64,000 nucleotides of DNA from Arcticibacter sp. (lineage in GTDB: Bacteria > Bacteroidota > Bacteroidia > 2-12-FULL-35-15). Positions 51,528 to 60,235 of the stretch are shown in pieces (within the stretch, counting starts at the first letter, position 1; the number at the start of each line of letters is the position of its first letter). The position numbers were made by a program, and so were the translations under genes. The notes beneath the pieces were generated by a model. The model was not told the DNA's origin. It worked only from the letters and a program-made list of their open reading frames with translations, and did no database searches. The DNA is taken from assembly GCA_021155045.1 (NCBI GenBank), contig JAJNQB010000001.1, positions 248,001 through 312,000 of the forward strand, in the 5' to 3' direction.

Positions 51528-53546
51528 ATGATAAAGGGACTAATTCAAACTATAATTGTTATAATGTATATTGTTTTTCCTTTGGAGAAGCTATATGCTA
51601 ATAATAAGGAAATAGACTCCTTGCAGAATGCCCTCAAATTGGCTACGGCAGACACACAAAAAGTAAATATCTACAATCAACTAAGCTATATAAAGTGTGA
51701 TGTGGATTTTCAGACAGCAATAGATTATGGCTTAAAAGCTAAAAAATTATCTCACGAAATAGGTTTTACAGAAGGAGAAGCTTATGCAATATTTTTAATT
51801 GGAGTTGCACATCAAGAAAAGGGGGAATATCAAAAGGCAATTTCGTATTATTTTCAAGCTTTAAAGTTATATGAAGCAATTAATCACAAGAAAGGGATAG
51901 CTAAAACATATTCTTATATAGGTTTTATTTATCGTTACCAAAATAATTTTGAAAAGGCAATTGAATATCAAAAAATTGCTTTCGATAACTATAAAACAAT
52001 AAATGATAAAGAAGGTATTGCTTCAACTTTGGTAAATATAGGGAATGTATTTTTTAGCTCCGGAGAATTAAATAAAGCCATTGAAAACTACCAAGAAGCA
52101 TTAAAATATTTTGCTGATTTGAAAGACGATGAATCGTCTGCATCCATCTATAATAACATTGGTGCTGTTTATTTTAATCAAGAAAAATTTAAGTTGGCTA
52201 TTGACTATTTTGTAATGGCTTATAAAATCAGAGAAAAATTAGGTAATAAGTATAATTTAGCAACATCATTGAATAATATTGGTGAAGTATATGGGAAACT
52301 CGAAAAATATGATCTAGCTATTGATTATTGTTATAAAAGTTTAGCGATTTCAAAAAACATTGATGCAAGAGATTTGATGTTATATAATTACGAAAATTTG
52401 GCACTTCTTTATTCGGCAAAAGGCGACAATTTGAATGCATTTAAGTTTATGAAATTGAATTCCTTACTAAAAGATTCTGTTTTAAGTATCGAAAATAATA
52501 AGCAAATAAATGAACTTTCGGTTAAATATGAAACGGAAAAAAAAGAAGGAGAAATTAAAATACTAACTCAAAAAAATGAAATTCAAAATCTAGAGGTTTC
52601 TCGTCAGAAACTATTTAAAAATGGGTTTATTATTGGTTTTATTCTTATTCTTATCATAGCGTTTGTGTTATATAATCGTTATCAATTGAAGCAAAAAGCA
52701 AACGCAAAATTAGAAGCTCAAAAAAAGGAAATTACTCGCCAGCACCAAGAGCTAAATGTAGCATACGAACTAATTGGGGCAAAAAATAAAGATATTACGG
52801 ATAGCATAAAATATGCTAAAAGAATACAAGAGGCAATTTTACCCACTAGATTGTTTGAACAAGAGGTAAGTAATTCAGGTTTTATTTTTTATAGACCAAA
52901 AGATATTGTGAGCGGAGATTTTTATTGGATGCATAAAGAACAAAATAAATTATTAATTTCTGCTGTTGATTGTACTGGTCATGGTGTTCCAGGTGCATTT
53001 ATGAGTATTGTGGGGTATAATATTTTAAATAAAATTGTAAAAGAACATGGAGTTACTCAGCCTAATTTAATTTTAGATGAACTAAATAAAGGCGTAACAG
53101 AATCGTTAAGACAAACAGAAAAAGATTCAACGGTTAAAGATGGTATGGATATATCTTTATGTTCTATAAATTATGATACATTAGAATTGAGCTATGCTGG
53201 CGCTTATAATCCGTTATGGATTGTAAGAGGTAATACTTTAATCGAATTGGAGGCGAATAAATTTCCTATAGGTACATTCATCGGTGAAAGAATTAATACG
53301 TTTGATAATAATAAATTTAAGTTAGAAAAAAATGACATGATTTATTTGTTTACTGATGGCTATGCCGACCAGTTCGGTGGTCCTAATGGTAAAAAATTTA
53401 AATACAAACAATTCAAAAATAGTCTTGTTGAAAATTCTTCTAAAAGCCCTTCCGAACAAAGATTAGCATTGGAATTAGCATTGGATAATTGGATGGGTTC
53501 TTTGCAACAAGTTGATGACGTGTTAGTAATTGGGATAAAAATTTAA
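51528..53546 (+). CDS. TPR-containing SpoIIE-type serine phosphatase
   Basis: A 672-residue envelope signalling protein. A signal peptide (about residues 1-24) is followed by six or more tetratricopeptide repeats (about 55-310; for example EYQKAISYYFQALKLYEAI). A coiled-coil region leads to one membrane helix at about 363-384 (GFIIGFILILIIAFVLYN). Inside the cell lies a PP2C/SpoIIE phosphatase domain (about 430-672) with FYRPKDIVSGDFYW, AVDCTGHGVPGAFMSIVGYN, DGMDISLCSIN and YLFTDGYADQFGG, including the metal-binding Asp residues. The layout is that of a sensor whose periplasmic TPRs control a cytoplasmic phosphatase, typically acting on anti-sigma factor antagonists. recR follows after 24 bases. 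Confidence 0.93.
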   Translation: MIKGLIQTIIVIMYIVFPLEKLYANNKEIDSLQNALKLATADTQKVNIYNQLSYIKCDVDFQTAIDYGLKAKKLSHEIGFTEGEAYAIFLIGVAHQEKGEYQKAISYYFQALKLYEAINHKKGIAKTYSYIGFIYRYQNNFEKAIEYQKIAFDNYKTINDKEGIASTLVNIGNVFFSSGELNKAIENYQEALKYFADLKDDESSASIYNNIGAVYFNQEKFKLAIDYFVMAYKIREKLGNKYNLATSLNNIGEVYGKLEKYDLAIDYCYKSLAISKNIDARDLMLYNYENLALLYSAKGDNLNAFKFMKLNSLLKDSVLSIENNKQINELSVKYETEKKEGEIKILTQKNEIQNLEVSRQKLFKNGFIIGFILILIIAFVLYNRYQLKQKANAKLEAQKKEITRQHQELNVAYELIGAKNKDITDSIKYAKRIQEAILPTRLFEQEVSNSGFIFYRPKDIVSGDFYWMHKEQNKLLISAVDCTGHGVPGAFMSIVGYNILNKIVKEHGVTQPNLILDELNKGVTESLRQTEKDSTVKDGMDISLCSINYDTLELSYAGAYNPLWIVRGNTLIELEANKFPIGTFIGERINTFDNNKFKLEKNDMIYLFTDGYADQFGGPNGKKFKYKQFKNSLVENSSKSPSEQRLALELALDNWMGSLQQVDDVLVIGIKI

Positions 53547-53570
53547 GATATTATACTGTAAATTTGCAAA

Positions 53571-54191
53571 ATGAATTTTTCCTCTAAACTGGTTGAAGAA
53601 GCTGTTAATGAATTTTCTAAACTTCCTGGGGTAGGAAAAAGAACGGCATTAAGATTTGTTTTACACTTATTAAAACAAAAAAATACTGATGTAGAACACT
53701 TCGGAAAATCTATTATTACGCTTAGACAAGATTTAAAATACTGTAAAAGTTGTCATAATATTTCAGATAAAGACAGTTGTGAGATATGCGCTAACTCTCA
53801 TAGGGACAATTCAATTATTTGTGTTGTTGAAGATATCAGAGATGTAATGGCAATAGAACACACGCAGCAATATCGAGGAGTATATCATGTGTTAGGAGGA
53901 ATAATATCACCCATGGACGGAATTGGTCCAAATGATTTGAATGTCGAATCTTTAGTAAAAAAAGTATCCAACGGCAATGTTAAAGAAATTATCATGGCTT
54001 TAAGTACAACAATGGAAGGCGACACTACCAATTTCTATCTTTATAAAAGATTAAAAGAGTATAATATCATTGTTTCTACAATTGCTAGAGGAATAGCAAT
54101 TGGTGATGAATTAGAGTTTGCCGATGAAATAACCTTAGCTCGCTCAATCACTAATAGGATTTTGTACGAAAACAGTTTGCTAAATAAATAA
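53571..54191 (+). CDS. recR: RecR, recombination mediator
   Basis: A 206-residue protein that with RecF and RecO helps load RecA at gapped DNA. It has the helix-hairpin-helix (KLPGVGKRTALRFV, about residues 17-30), a four-Cys zinc finger (Cys58, Cys61, Cys70, Cys73) and a Toprim domain with VVEDIRDVMAIE, HVLGGIISPMDGIGP and IGDELEFADEITL. The sequence is complete. Its stop codon is nine bases from the stop of the convergent lytic transglycosylase gene. Confidence 0.96.
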   Translation: MNFSSKLVEEAVNEFSKLPGVGKRTALRFVLHLLKQKNTDVEHFGKSIITLRQDLKYCKSCHNISDKDSCEICANSHRDNSIICVVEDIRDVMAIEHTQQYRGVYHVLGGIISPMDGIGPNDLNVESLVKKVSNGNVKEIIMALSTTMEGDTTNFYLYKRLKEYNIIVSTIARGIAIGDELEFADEITLARSITNRILYENSLLNK

Positions 54192-54200
54192 AAAAACCTT

Positions 54201-55265
54201 CTATTTTTTAATAGTGCTGTCGGAATAATTAATTAGGAGATTAGAAGAGTCTTTTTTACTTAAAGTACTGCTTCCTTCATAATCGCCATTGTCATCGTAA
54301 ATATTCACGTTGGCTTTCGGAATTTCGATAATATATTTTTTTTTGTTTTCATTTGAAAGTTTATTGGTTTGTAACCAAGGATTAAATGTTTTTAATATTT
54401 TCAAATTTATTTTTTGATTTATTGAAAACGTTGTTAAATCAGTAATGGTAGTATCAATAATTATTTTTTTTGTAGAAACAAGAGGGTATAAGTCTTTTTT
54501 TCGAAGAATATAACCGTAAACTTTTGGCCTGCTAATAATCTCTTTCATGGCAAGCAAACGATATACGTACCTGGATGTTTCATCGTTTAACATTAAATCA
54601 AAATAATTATCCACTTTTTGTTTTTCCAGCTGTGTTTGAATGCCTCCCATTCCTCTGTTATAAGAGGCAGCAACCAACGTCCAATTACCAAATTGCTTAT
54701 AGGACTCTTTAAAATACTTGCAAGCAGCTTCGGTTGCTTTTATTACATTATATCTTTCATCCACATCTTCTGAAATTTCTAAACCATAAGAACTTGCTGT
54801 TGATTCAATTATTTGCCAAAAACCTGCGGCTCCTTGCGGTGAAACTACATTTGTAAGCTGGCTTTCAATTAAAGCGATATATTTGAAATCGTTAGGAATG
54901 TCATTCTTTTCTAATATAGGCTCAATTATAGGAAACCATCTATTTGCTCTTTTGTGAAGTAATAATGTTTGTGATTGCCAGTATGTATTTATAATTAATT
55001 CTCGTTCAATAGCTTCTCTTACAATAAAATTTTTATAGGGAACTTGCTCATTTGCAAAGTTTAAATTTTTAGGAATTCTAATGCTAAAAATTTTGTAACT
55101 ATTATTAAAATACTCTTCGTATGAATCATCTGTGATAGCTTCATTTTTTGAGAATGTAAATATTTTTATAAAGCTGACAATAAAAACAAGTGCTATAAAA
55201 GATACAAAATAGCGTTTGTAGATTTTTAAAAAGAGAAGACAGTTGTTAAATATGTTATTTTTCAT
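54201..55265 (-). CDS. Lytic transglycosylase (MltD-like SLT domain)
   Basis: A 354-residue exported or membrane-anchored murein hydrolase. An N-terminal hydrophobic helix lies at about residues 17-34. The SLT domain is at about 118-240, with the catalytic Glu134 in YIALIESQLTNVVS, followed by PQGAAGFWQI, ERYNVIKATEAACKYFK and LVAASYNRGMGGI. After the domain comes a low-similarity region of about 110 residues with no LysM motif recognised, unlike typical MltD. It overlaps the start of the preceding glycosyltransferase gene end by 11 bases, so both are co-transcribed. Confidence 0.9.
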   Translation of the reverse strand: MKNNIFNNCLLFLKIYKRYFVSFIALVFIVSFIKIFTFSKNEAITDDSYEEYFNNSYKIFSIRIPKNLNFANEQVPYKNFIVREAIERELIINTYWQSQTLLLHKRANRWFPIIEPILEKNDIPNDFKYIALIESQLTNVVSPQGAAGFWQIIESTASSYGLEISEDVDERYNVIKATEAACKYFKESYKQFGNWTLVAASYNRGMGGIQTQLEKQKVDNYFDLMLNDETSRYVYRLLAMKEIISRPKVYGYILRKKDLYPLVSTKKIIIDTTITDLTTFSINQKINLKILKTFNPWLQTNKLSNENKKKYIIEIPKANVNIYDDNGDYEGSSTLSKKDSSNLLINYSDSTIKK

Positions 55266-56337
55266 TTTTTTTTATTGGAGTATATGTTGGAGCATACATA
55301 AACCAAAACAATGAAATAAAATATAATGTAAATAATAGAATATGTATGTAACTCCAGTGTTCAATATACTTTATGATTAGAATATTAAAAAACATTGAAA
55401 CGATTGCTATTAAGGTGAAAAGAATAGCTATTCTTTTTTCGGTTAATCCTTTGTAAAAAAAATGATGAGTAGTATGATCTTTGCCACCAATAAAGGGGGA
55501 TTTGCCTTTTCTTAAACGATTAAAAGTAACTGTAGCCGTGTCAATAATAGGAATTGCAAAAGTTAATATTACTGCAAAAAATTGTTTGGATTGAATTAAT
55601 ACTCCTTTTACATCTGGTGTATTCCAAAAATAAATGATGCCAATTACAGCTAAAAACAAGCCTAAAAATTGACTGCCCGTATCTCCCATAAACATTTTTG
55701 ATGGGTGCCAGTTGAAAAAAAGAAATCCTATTAATGCTGCCAGTACTCCTATAATAATTAAAGTGTTAATACTTGTGTACTCCTTGTTTAAAAAAATAAT
55801 TAATAGCGTATTTAATAATATGGTTATTGAAACTACAGTAGTTATGGCATCCATGTTATCAAGCATATTTATAGAATTCATCAAGCCTACTACCCAAAAA
55901 ATGGTCAAAAAATAGTTGATTATGGTGTTTTCAAATATGGAGATATAGGTTCCAGTTGAAATTAAAATAATTCCACATGAAATTTGGACTAATACTTTTA
56001 GAAGAGGCTTAGTATTATAAGCATCATCAGATAAACCCATTAAAAAAGAAAGAGTACAAGCGGCTAATATACCTAACAAATTTTTATTAAATAGAACTCC
56101 CGTTTGTTCGAAAAATATAGGATAGCTTGCAATTGATAATAGAAAAATCAGATAAAAAGATATTCCACCAAAGGAGGGCTTCGATAAAGAGTTCCATCGA
56201 ATAACTCTGTTTTCTATGTCGCGAATGCCTAAGGTAGAAGAAAATTTCAAAAACAATCCGTTAATTAAGAATGAAAATAAAGCGGCACTTAAAAAATAAG
56301 AACTATATACTACTATTAAGTATGTTTTACTTTCCAT
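55255..56337 (-). CDS. WecA/MraY-like polyprenyl-phosphate sugar-1-phosphate transferase
   Basis: A 360-residue polytopic membrane protein (about ten helices) of the family that loads a sugar-1-phosphate on undecaprenyl phosphate, starting polysaccharide repeat-unit assembly. Family motifs are FLMGLSDDAYNTKPLLK with the acidic pair, NSINMLDNMDAI, FMGDTGSQFLG and the C-terminal HHFFYKGLTE. The DNMD motif is the form found in WecA-type rather than MraY enzymes. Being next to rfbC, wzc- and wza-type genes places it in an exopolysaccharide or O-antigen locus. It overlaps the lytic transglycosylase gene by 11 bases. Confidence 0.9.
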   Translation of the reverse strand: MESKTYLIVVYSSYFLSAALFSFLINGLFLKFSSTLGIRDIENRVIRWNSLSKPSFGGISFYLIFLLSIASYPIFFEQTGVLFNKNLLGILAACTLSFLMGLSDDAYNTKPLLKVLVQISCGIILISTGTYISIFENTIINYFLTIFWVVGLMNSINMLDNMDAITTVVSITILLNTLLIIFLNKEYTSINTLIIIGVLAALIGFLFFNWHPSKMFMGDTGSQFLGLFLAVIGIIYFWNTPDVKGVLIQSKQFFAVILTFAIPIIDTATVTFNRLRKGKSPFIGGKDHTTHHFFYKGLTEKRIAILFTLIAIVSMFFNILIIKYIEHWSYIHILLFTLYFISLFWFMYAPTYTPIKKNEK

Positions 56338-56394
56338 AAAGTTTTGTTAGATTCTTTTTGTTTTACTTGTTTTACAGAGGAATAGTTACTAAAG

Positions 56395-56937
56395 TTAAAA
56401 ATTACTATTAAAATCTCTGAATAATTGTCCTTTTTTATCTTTTTCAGATAGAATAGGATTTTTAATGCCCCAATCAATTAATAATTGTTCATCATTCCAA
56501 AAAATGCAATCTTCAGCGCTTTTATTGTAGTAATTTGTACACTTATATGAAAAGATGGTATCATTCTCTAATGTTAAAAATCCATGCGCAAAGCCGGAAG
56601 GAATCCACAATTGAGTTTTATTTTTTTCACTTAATTCAATAGCAAAATGATTTCCATAGGTGGGAGAATTTTTTCGAATATCTAGCGCAACATCTAAAAC
56701 AGAACCTTTTATCACTCTAACAAGTTTTCCTTGCGAATATGGCGGGTTTTGAAAATGCAAACCTCTTAATACTCCCTTTTGGGAAAGAGATTCATTATCT
56801 TGAACAAAATTTATATTTTTATTTTTTTCGTTAAAGATTGCCTCGTTGAACGACTCAAAAAAATAGCCTCTTTCGTCTTCAAATATTTTTGGTTTTATTA
56901 TCGATAATCCTTCTATAGGAGTTGATATTATTTGCAT
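56395..56937 (-). CDS. rfbC: RfbC, dTDP-4-dehydrorhamnose 3,5-epimerase
   Basis: A 180-residue cupin-fold enzyme in dTDP-L-rhamnose (or a related dTDP-sugar) synthesis. The residues fit: His61 in GVLRGLHFQNPPYSQGKLVRV (catalytic base), Lys71, Asp84 near VLDVALDIRKNSPTYG, WIPSGFAHGF, and Tyr131 in SYKCTNYY. The length is typical. rfbA, rfbB and rfbD are not in the window, so the rest of the pathway must lie elsewhere or beyond the right edge. It follows the kinase gene by 18 bases in the same direction. Confidence 0.94.
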   Translation of the reverse strand: MQIISTPIEGLSIIKPKIFEDERGYFFESFNEAIFNEKNKNINFVQDNESLSQKGVLRGLHFQNPPYSQGKLVRVIKGSVLDVALDIRKNSPTYGNHFAIELSEKNKTQLWIPSGFAHGFLTLENDTIFSYKCTNYYNKSAEDCIFWNDEQLLIDWGIKNPILSEKDKKGQLFRDFNSNF

Positions 56938-56955
56938 TTTGGTTAATCCTAAATA

Positions 56956-59382
56956 TTATTTTTTACGTTTACTCGATTTCGTTCCATCTTCGTAATATCC
57001 ATACCCATATCCATACCCATATCCATATCCGTACCCATAATTATATCCGTAAGATTTCCTTTCAATGTCGATTCCATTTAAAATAATGGAAAGTTTTTTG
57101 ACTTTAACTTCATTAAATAACCTATCCACGTTTTGAATAAAATTGCGTTTCGAATAATCTGCTCTGAAAATATAAATTGGATAATCCGCTTTCTGAATCA
57201 TACTTATTCCATCACTAACTAAACCAACGGGAGGGTTATCAATAATAATAATGTCATAAATCTTTTTTAAATCGTTAACGATTTCATCCATCTTTGGACT
57301 AATGATTAATTCAGCTGGGTTTGGAGGTATTGGTCCAGCCGTAATAAAATCAAGATTATCTAAACCACTTTTTTTGATTGCACTTTCAAGAGTATCTTTC
57401 CCTATTAATAAAGTACTCATGCCTATTGAATTGTCTTCATTAAAGCCTAAATGTATTTTAGGTTTACGCATATCTAAATCTAGAATAATAACTTTTTTCC
57501 CGGAAAAGGCTATTATTCCTGCTAAATTTATTGCTACAAATGTTTTCCCTTCGCCAGAAATTGTAGAGGTAAGTGCTATTGTTTTTGAACCAGGTTCATT
57601 TGATATAAATTGCAAATTTGTTCTTATAGAGCGAAAAGCCTCTGCAATTAATGATTTTGGGCTTTTATCAACTATTAGTTGAGACACTGGAATATTTTGT
57701 TTTGTTTTTGGAACAATCCCTAGAATGCTCACAGAAGCATAAGTATGTTTGGTTATTTCATTTAAAGATGTTATCTCGTTGTGAGACAAATACCTTATTA
57801 AAATTAATATTAAACTTAATAAAATAGATACTAAAACAAATGCAATAAATGTAACTTTTCTGTTAGGAGAAACAGGAGAAGATGGTTGCATTGCTTTTTC
57901 CAAAATCAAATTTTGTGAAACAAACCCTGCTTTTGATATTGAATATTCTGTTTTTTTCTCTAATAAAAGCGTATAATATTTTTCATTGATAGAATACAAC
58001 CTCTGTAAACGAGCGTATTCAACTTCGTTTTCGGGCAACTCTTTAAATTTATTTTGAAATTGATTTGTTTTGTTTTGCAAATCTAATTTACGTTGAGCAA
58101 TATTTCCTTTTACATTTTTTATGCTTTCTTTTAGTAAATTTTTTTGAATATTTATTTGGTAATCAATTGCTTTTATTGCTTCACTATTGGGAGTTACTTC
58201 ATAAAGCATTTCTTCTTTTTGGATAAGCAATTTATGTAAACTATTAACAGCATTTGTTATGCTTGTTTCAAGACTTGAACCTGCCAACATTGCAAGCAAA
58301 TTATAGGTATCTACACTTTTAGAGTTTGTAATATTTTGTTCTATTTTTGTTAAAACATTTTCTTCTAATTCCAATGAAATTATTTGGTCTTCCAGTGCGT
58401 TTAGTCGAGTAACATTGGTTGTAGTGATATCTTGATTTTCGTTTACATTGTTTGTTTTTTTGAAATCTTGAATAGAACTTTCTGATTCCTTTAGCCGATT
58501 ATAAACCACATCCAATTGTTGGTCAATAAACCCTATAATGCTTTTTGAACTTTCGCTTTTTCTCTCAACGTCAAACGTTGTGTATTCTTCTGTTATGGAA
58601 TTTATTATATCAGTTGTTTTTAATGCGTTATAGTCTTTATAAGAGATTAAAATGGTTTTTGCGCCTTCATTTAATAATTTTATATCAAGGTTCTGAGCAC
58701 ATTCATTAACAATTCCATCGCCATTGTTTATCACAAAAAAATAGCCATTATGTTTTACTTGTTCATCTTGATTTTTTATATACTGATAATCTAGAATGCT
58801 GATTTTTAATTCGGTATCTTCTAATGTTATCCAATTGCCTGCTGTAAATTTTTTTACCAATTCTGCTCCTTTTTGTTTTATTTCTATGGAGCCAGAATTT
58901 TCATTGTCAAAATCAACATAAATTTTTTGTCCTGCTAAACGGCTATTTTCATCCTTTATTTCTACTGTGTAAGGTGCATTTTTGTATTGTTCATTTGCCT
59001 TAAAAGTACCTTCGTTGTAATAAGAAATTTTAAGAGGAAGGTTTGATACAACCCTTTTCAAAAAAACTTTAGAGCGCAACAATTCTATTGCCTCGGAAAG
59101 TTCATTCCTAGTTTCGTAGATATTCTCTACATTCAAAACTTTGTTAGCTTGGTTGCTGGTTTGTATTTGTATAATACTATGCGATTCAAATGTAGGTGGT
59201 GTGTATCGTAGATACAAATATGAACCGATTAAGGCTGTAACAAGAAATAATATTACCCATAATAAACATTTTCGAGCAATAAATAAAAATAAGCCAAGCT
59301 CAAATTCTCCACTAAAATTGGAGATACGCTCTTTATAGCGCTCAAAAGTGTCGTTTGTCTTTGATATATCTTCTTGTAACAT
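56956..59382 (-). CDS. Wzc-type polysaccharide chain-length protein and BY-type tyrosine kinase
   Basis: An 808-residue inner-membrane protein that controls polymer length and export. It has an N-terminal Wzz domain with a first membrane helix (about residues 32-52), a long periplasmic coiled-coil region, a second helix near residue 510, and a cytoplasmic BY-kinase domain. Walker A STISGEGKT lies at about 602-610, Walker A' VIILDLDMRKP follows, and Walker B is IIIIDNPPV. The C-terminal tail is a run of alternating Tyr-Gly residues (about 10 Tyr), the expected autophosphorylation cluster. It is followed by rfbC and preceded by the export lipoprotein gene. Confidence 0.95.
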   Translation of the reverse strand: MLQEDISKTNDTFERYKERISNFSGEFELGLFLFIARKCLLWVILFLVTALIGSYLYLRYTPPTFESHSIIQIQTSNQANKVLNVENIYETRNELSEAIELLRSKVFLKRVVSNLPLKISYYNEGTFKANEQYKNAPYTVEIKDENSRLAGQKIYVDFDNENSGSIEIKQKGAELVKKFTAGNWITLEDTELKISILDYQYIKNQDEQVKHNGYFFVINNGDGIVNECAQNLDIKLLNEGAKTILISYKDYNALKTTDIINSITEEYTTFDVERKSESSKSIIGFIDQQLDVVYNRLKESESSIQDFKKTNNVNENQDITTTNVTRLNALEDQIISLELEENVLTKIEQNITNSKSVDTYNLLAMLAGSSLETSITNAVNSLHKLLIQKEEMLYEVTPNSEAIKAIDYQINIQKNLLKESIKNVKGNIAQRKLDLQNKTNQFQNKFKELPENEVEYARLQRLYSINEKYYTLLLEKKTEYSISKAGFVSQNLILEKAMQPSSPVSPNRKVTFIAFVLVSILLSLILILIRYLSHNEITSLNEITKHTYASVSILGIVPKTKQNIPVSQLIVDKSPKSLIAEAFRSIRTNLQFISNEPGSKTIALTSTISGEGKTFVAINLAGIIAFSGKKVIILDLDMRKPKIHLGFNEDNSIGMSTLLIGKDTLESAIKKSGLDNLDFITAGPIPPNPAELIISPKMDEIVNDLKKIYDIIIIDNPPVGLVSDGISMIQKADYPIYIFRADYSKRNFIQNVDRLFNEVKVKKLSIILNGIDIERKSYGYNYGYGYGYGYGYGYGYYEDGTKSSKRKK
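56999..57039. repeat. Hexanucleotide repeat encoding the Tyr-Gly tail of the kinase
   Basis: On the plus strand the block reads as repeated CCATAC or CCATAT words, about seven in near-perfect tandem. On the coding strand each word is one Tyr-Gly pair. Loss or gain of copies would stay in frame and change the number of phosphorylatable tyrosines. Confidence 0.85.
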
Positions 59383-59402
59383 AAAATTTTATTCAAAAAA
59401 AA

Positions 59403-60167
59403 TTATTTAGTTATTCTATCGGCATACCAAATTAAAACTAAAGTGCTAGATATTAAACTAATAATCGGAGTGATTTCCTGAAGTAACTTGCTTGCATATT
59501 TTCTTCTCGGTTCAACATAAATAATATCATTTGCTTGTAAAACCATATTTGCCTGTTTGATTCCCTCAATTTTTGAAAGATCAATTAAATAAATTTCTTC
59601 TTTTGCATTGTTTTTTCGAATAAGTTTTATCATTTGAGCTTTCCCATTCTCTGATATTCCGCCAGCCAAAGCTAAAACTTCAATCAAAGTGGTGTTGTTA
59701 TTTATTAAAGGAACAACTTTTGCATCACCTGAACTTCCTGGGAAAACTATAACCCTTTTGTTGGTGATTTTCATAATAACAAAAGGTCTAATATAGTAAG
59801 CAGAATATTTCTCTTCTAAAAAGGATTCTGCCTCAATTACGGTTAGTCCCGCAATAGAAGTTTTTCCTATGATTGGTAGTTTTATAGTGCCGTCAGGTTC
59901 AACTTTATAATCTAAATTTGATTCAAATCTATAACCTGTATTTGTATTATTTAAAGATGTTAAATCAACTAATTTAAATCCATCATTTGTGTACATGCTA
60001 AACTGGAAAATATCATTTGGAGAGACTCTGTATTCATTTGGTTTTGTGGAATCAGCCAAATTGGAATATTTATAATCCCTTTTTGTTTTAAACATTATAC
60101 TTTGGTTCAACCACCCACAACTTGAAAAAATGATGGTAATTCCTGCTAATAAAAATAATTTACGCAT
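59403..60167 (-). CDS. Wza-type polysaccharide export lipoprotein
   Basis: A 254-residue outer-membrane lipoprotein (MRKLFLLAGITIIFSSC, lipobox FSSC, Cys17). The polysaccharide export domain covers about residues 45-125, including YRVSPNDIFQFSMYTND and LPIIGKTSIAGLTVIEAES. An SLBB-type domain (about 140-220) has EVLALAGGISENGKAQMIKLIRK and VLQANDIIYVEPRR. The C-terminal hydrophobic helix (ISLISSTLVLIWYADRITK) is a common Bacteroidota variation and may cross a membrane. It is directly upstream of the kinase gene and would be its export partner. Confidence 0.93.
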   Translation of the reverse strand: MRKLFLLAGITIIFSSCGWLNQSIMFKTKRDYKYSNLADSTKPNEYRVSPNDIFQFSMYTNDGFKLVDLTSLNNTNTGYRFESNLDYKVEPDGTIKLPIIGKTSIAGLTVIEAESFLEEKYSAYYIRPFVIMKITNKRVIVFPGSSGDAKVVPLINNNTTLIEVLALAGGISENGKAQMIKLIRKNNAKEEIYLIDLSKIEGIKQANMVLQANDIIYVEPRRKYASKLLQEITPIISLISSTLVLIWYADRITK

Positions 60168-60235
60168 AGATTAATTTGAATTATGACAAACAAAGTTAAA
60201 AAAATTACTGAAATGCCCTAAAATTAATATTATAC

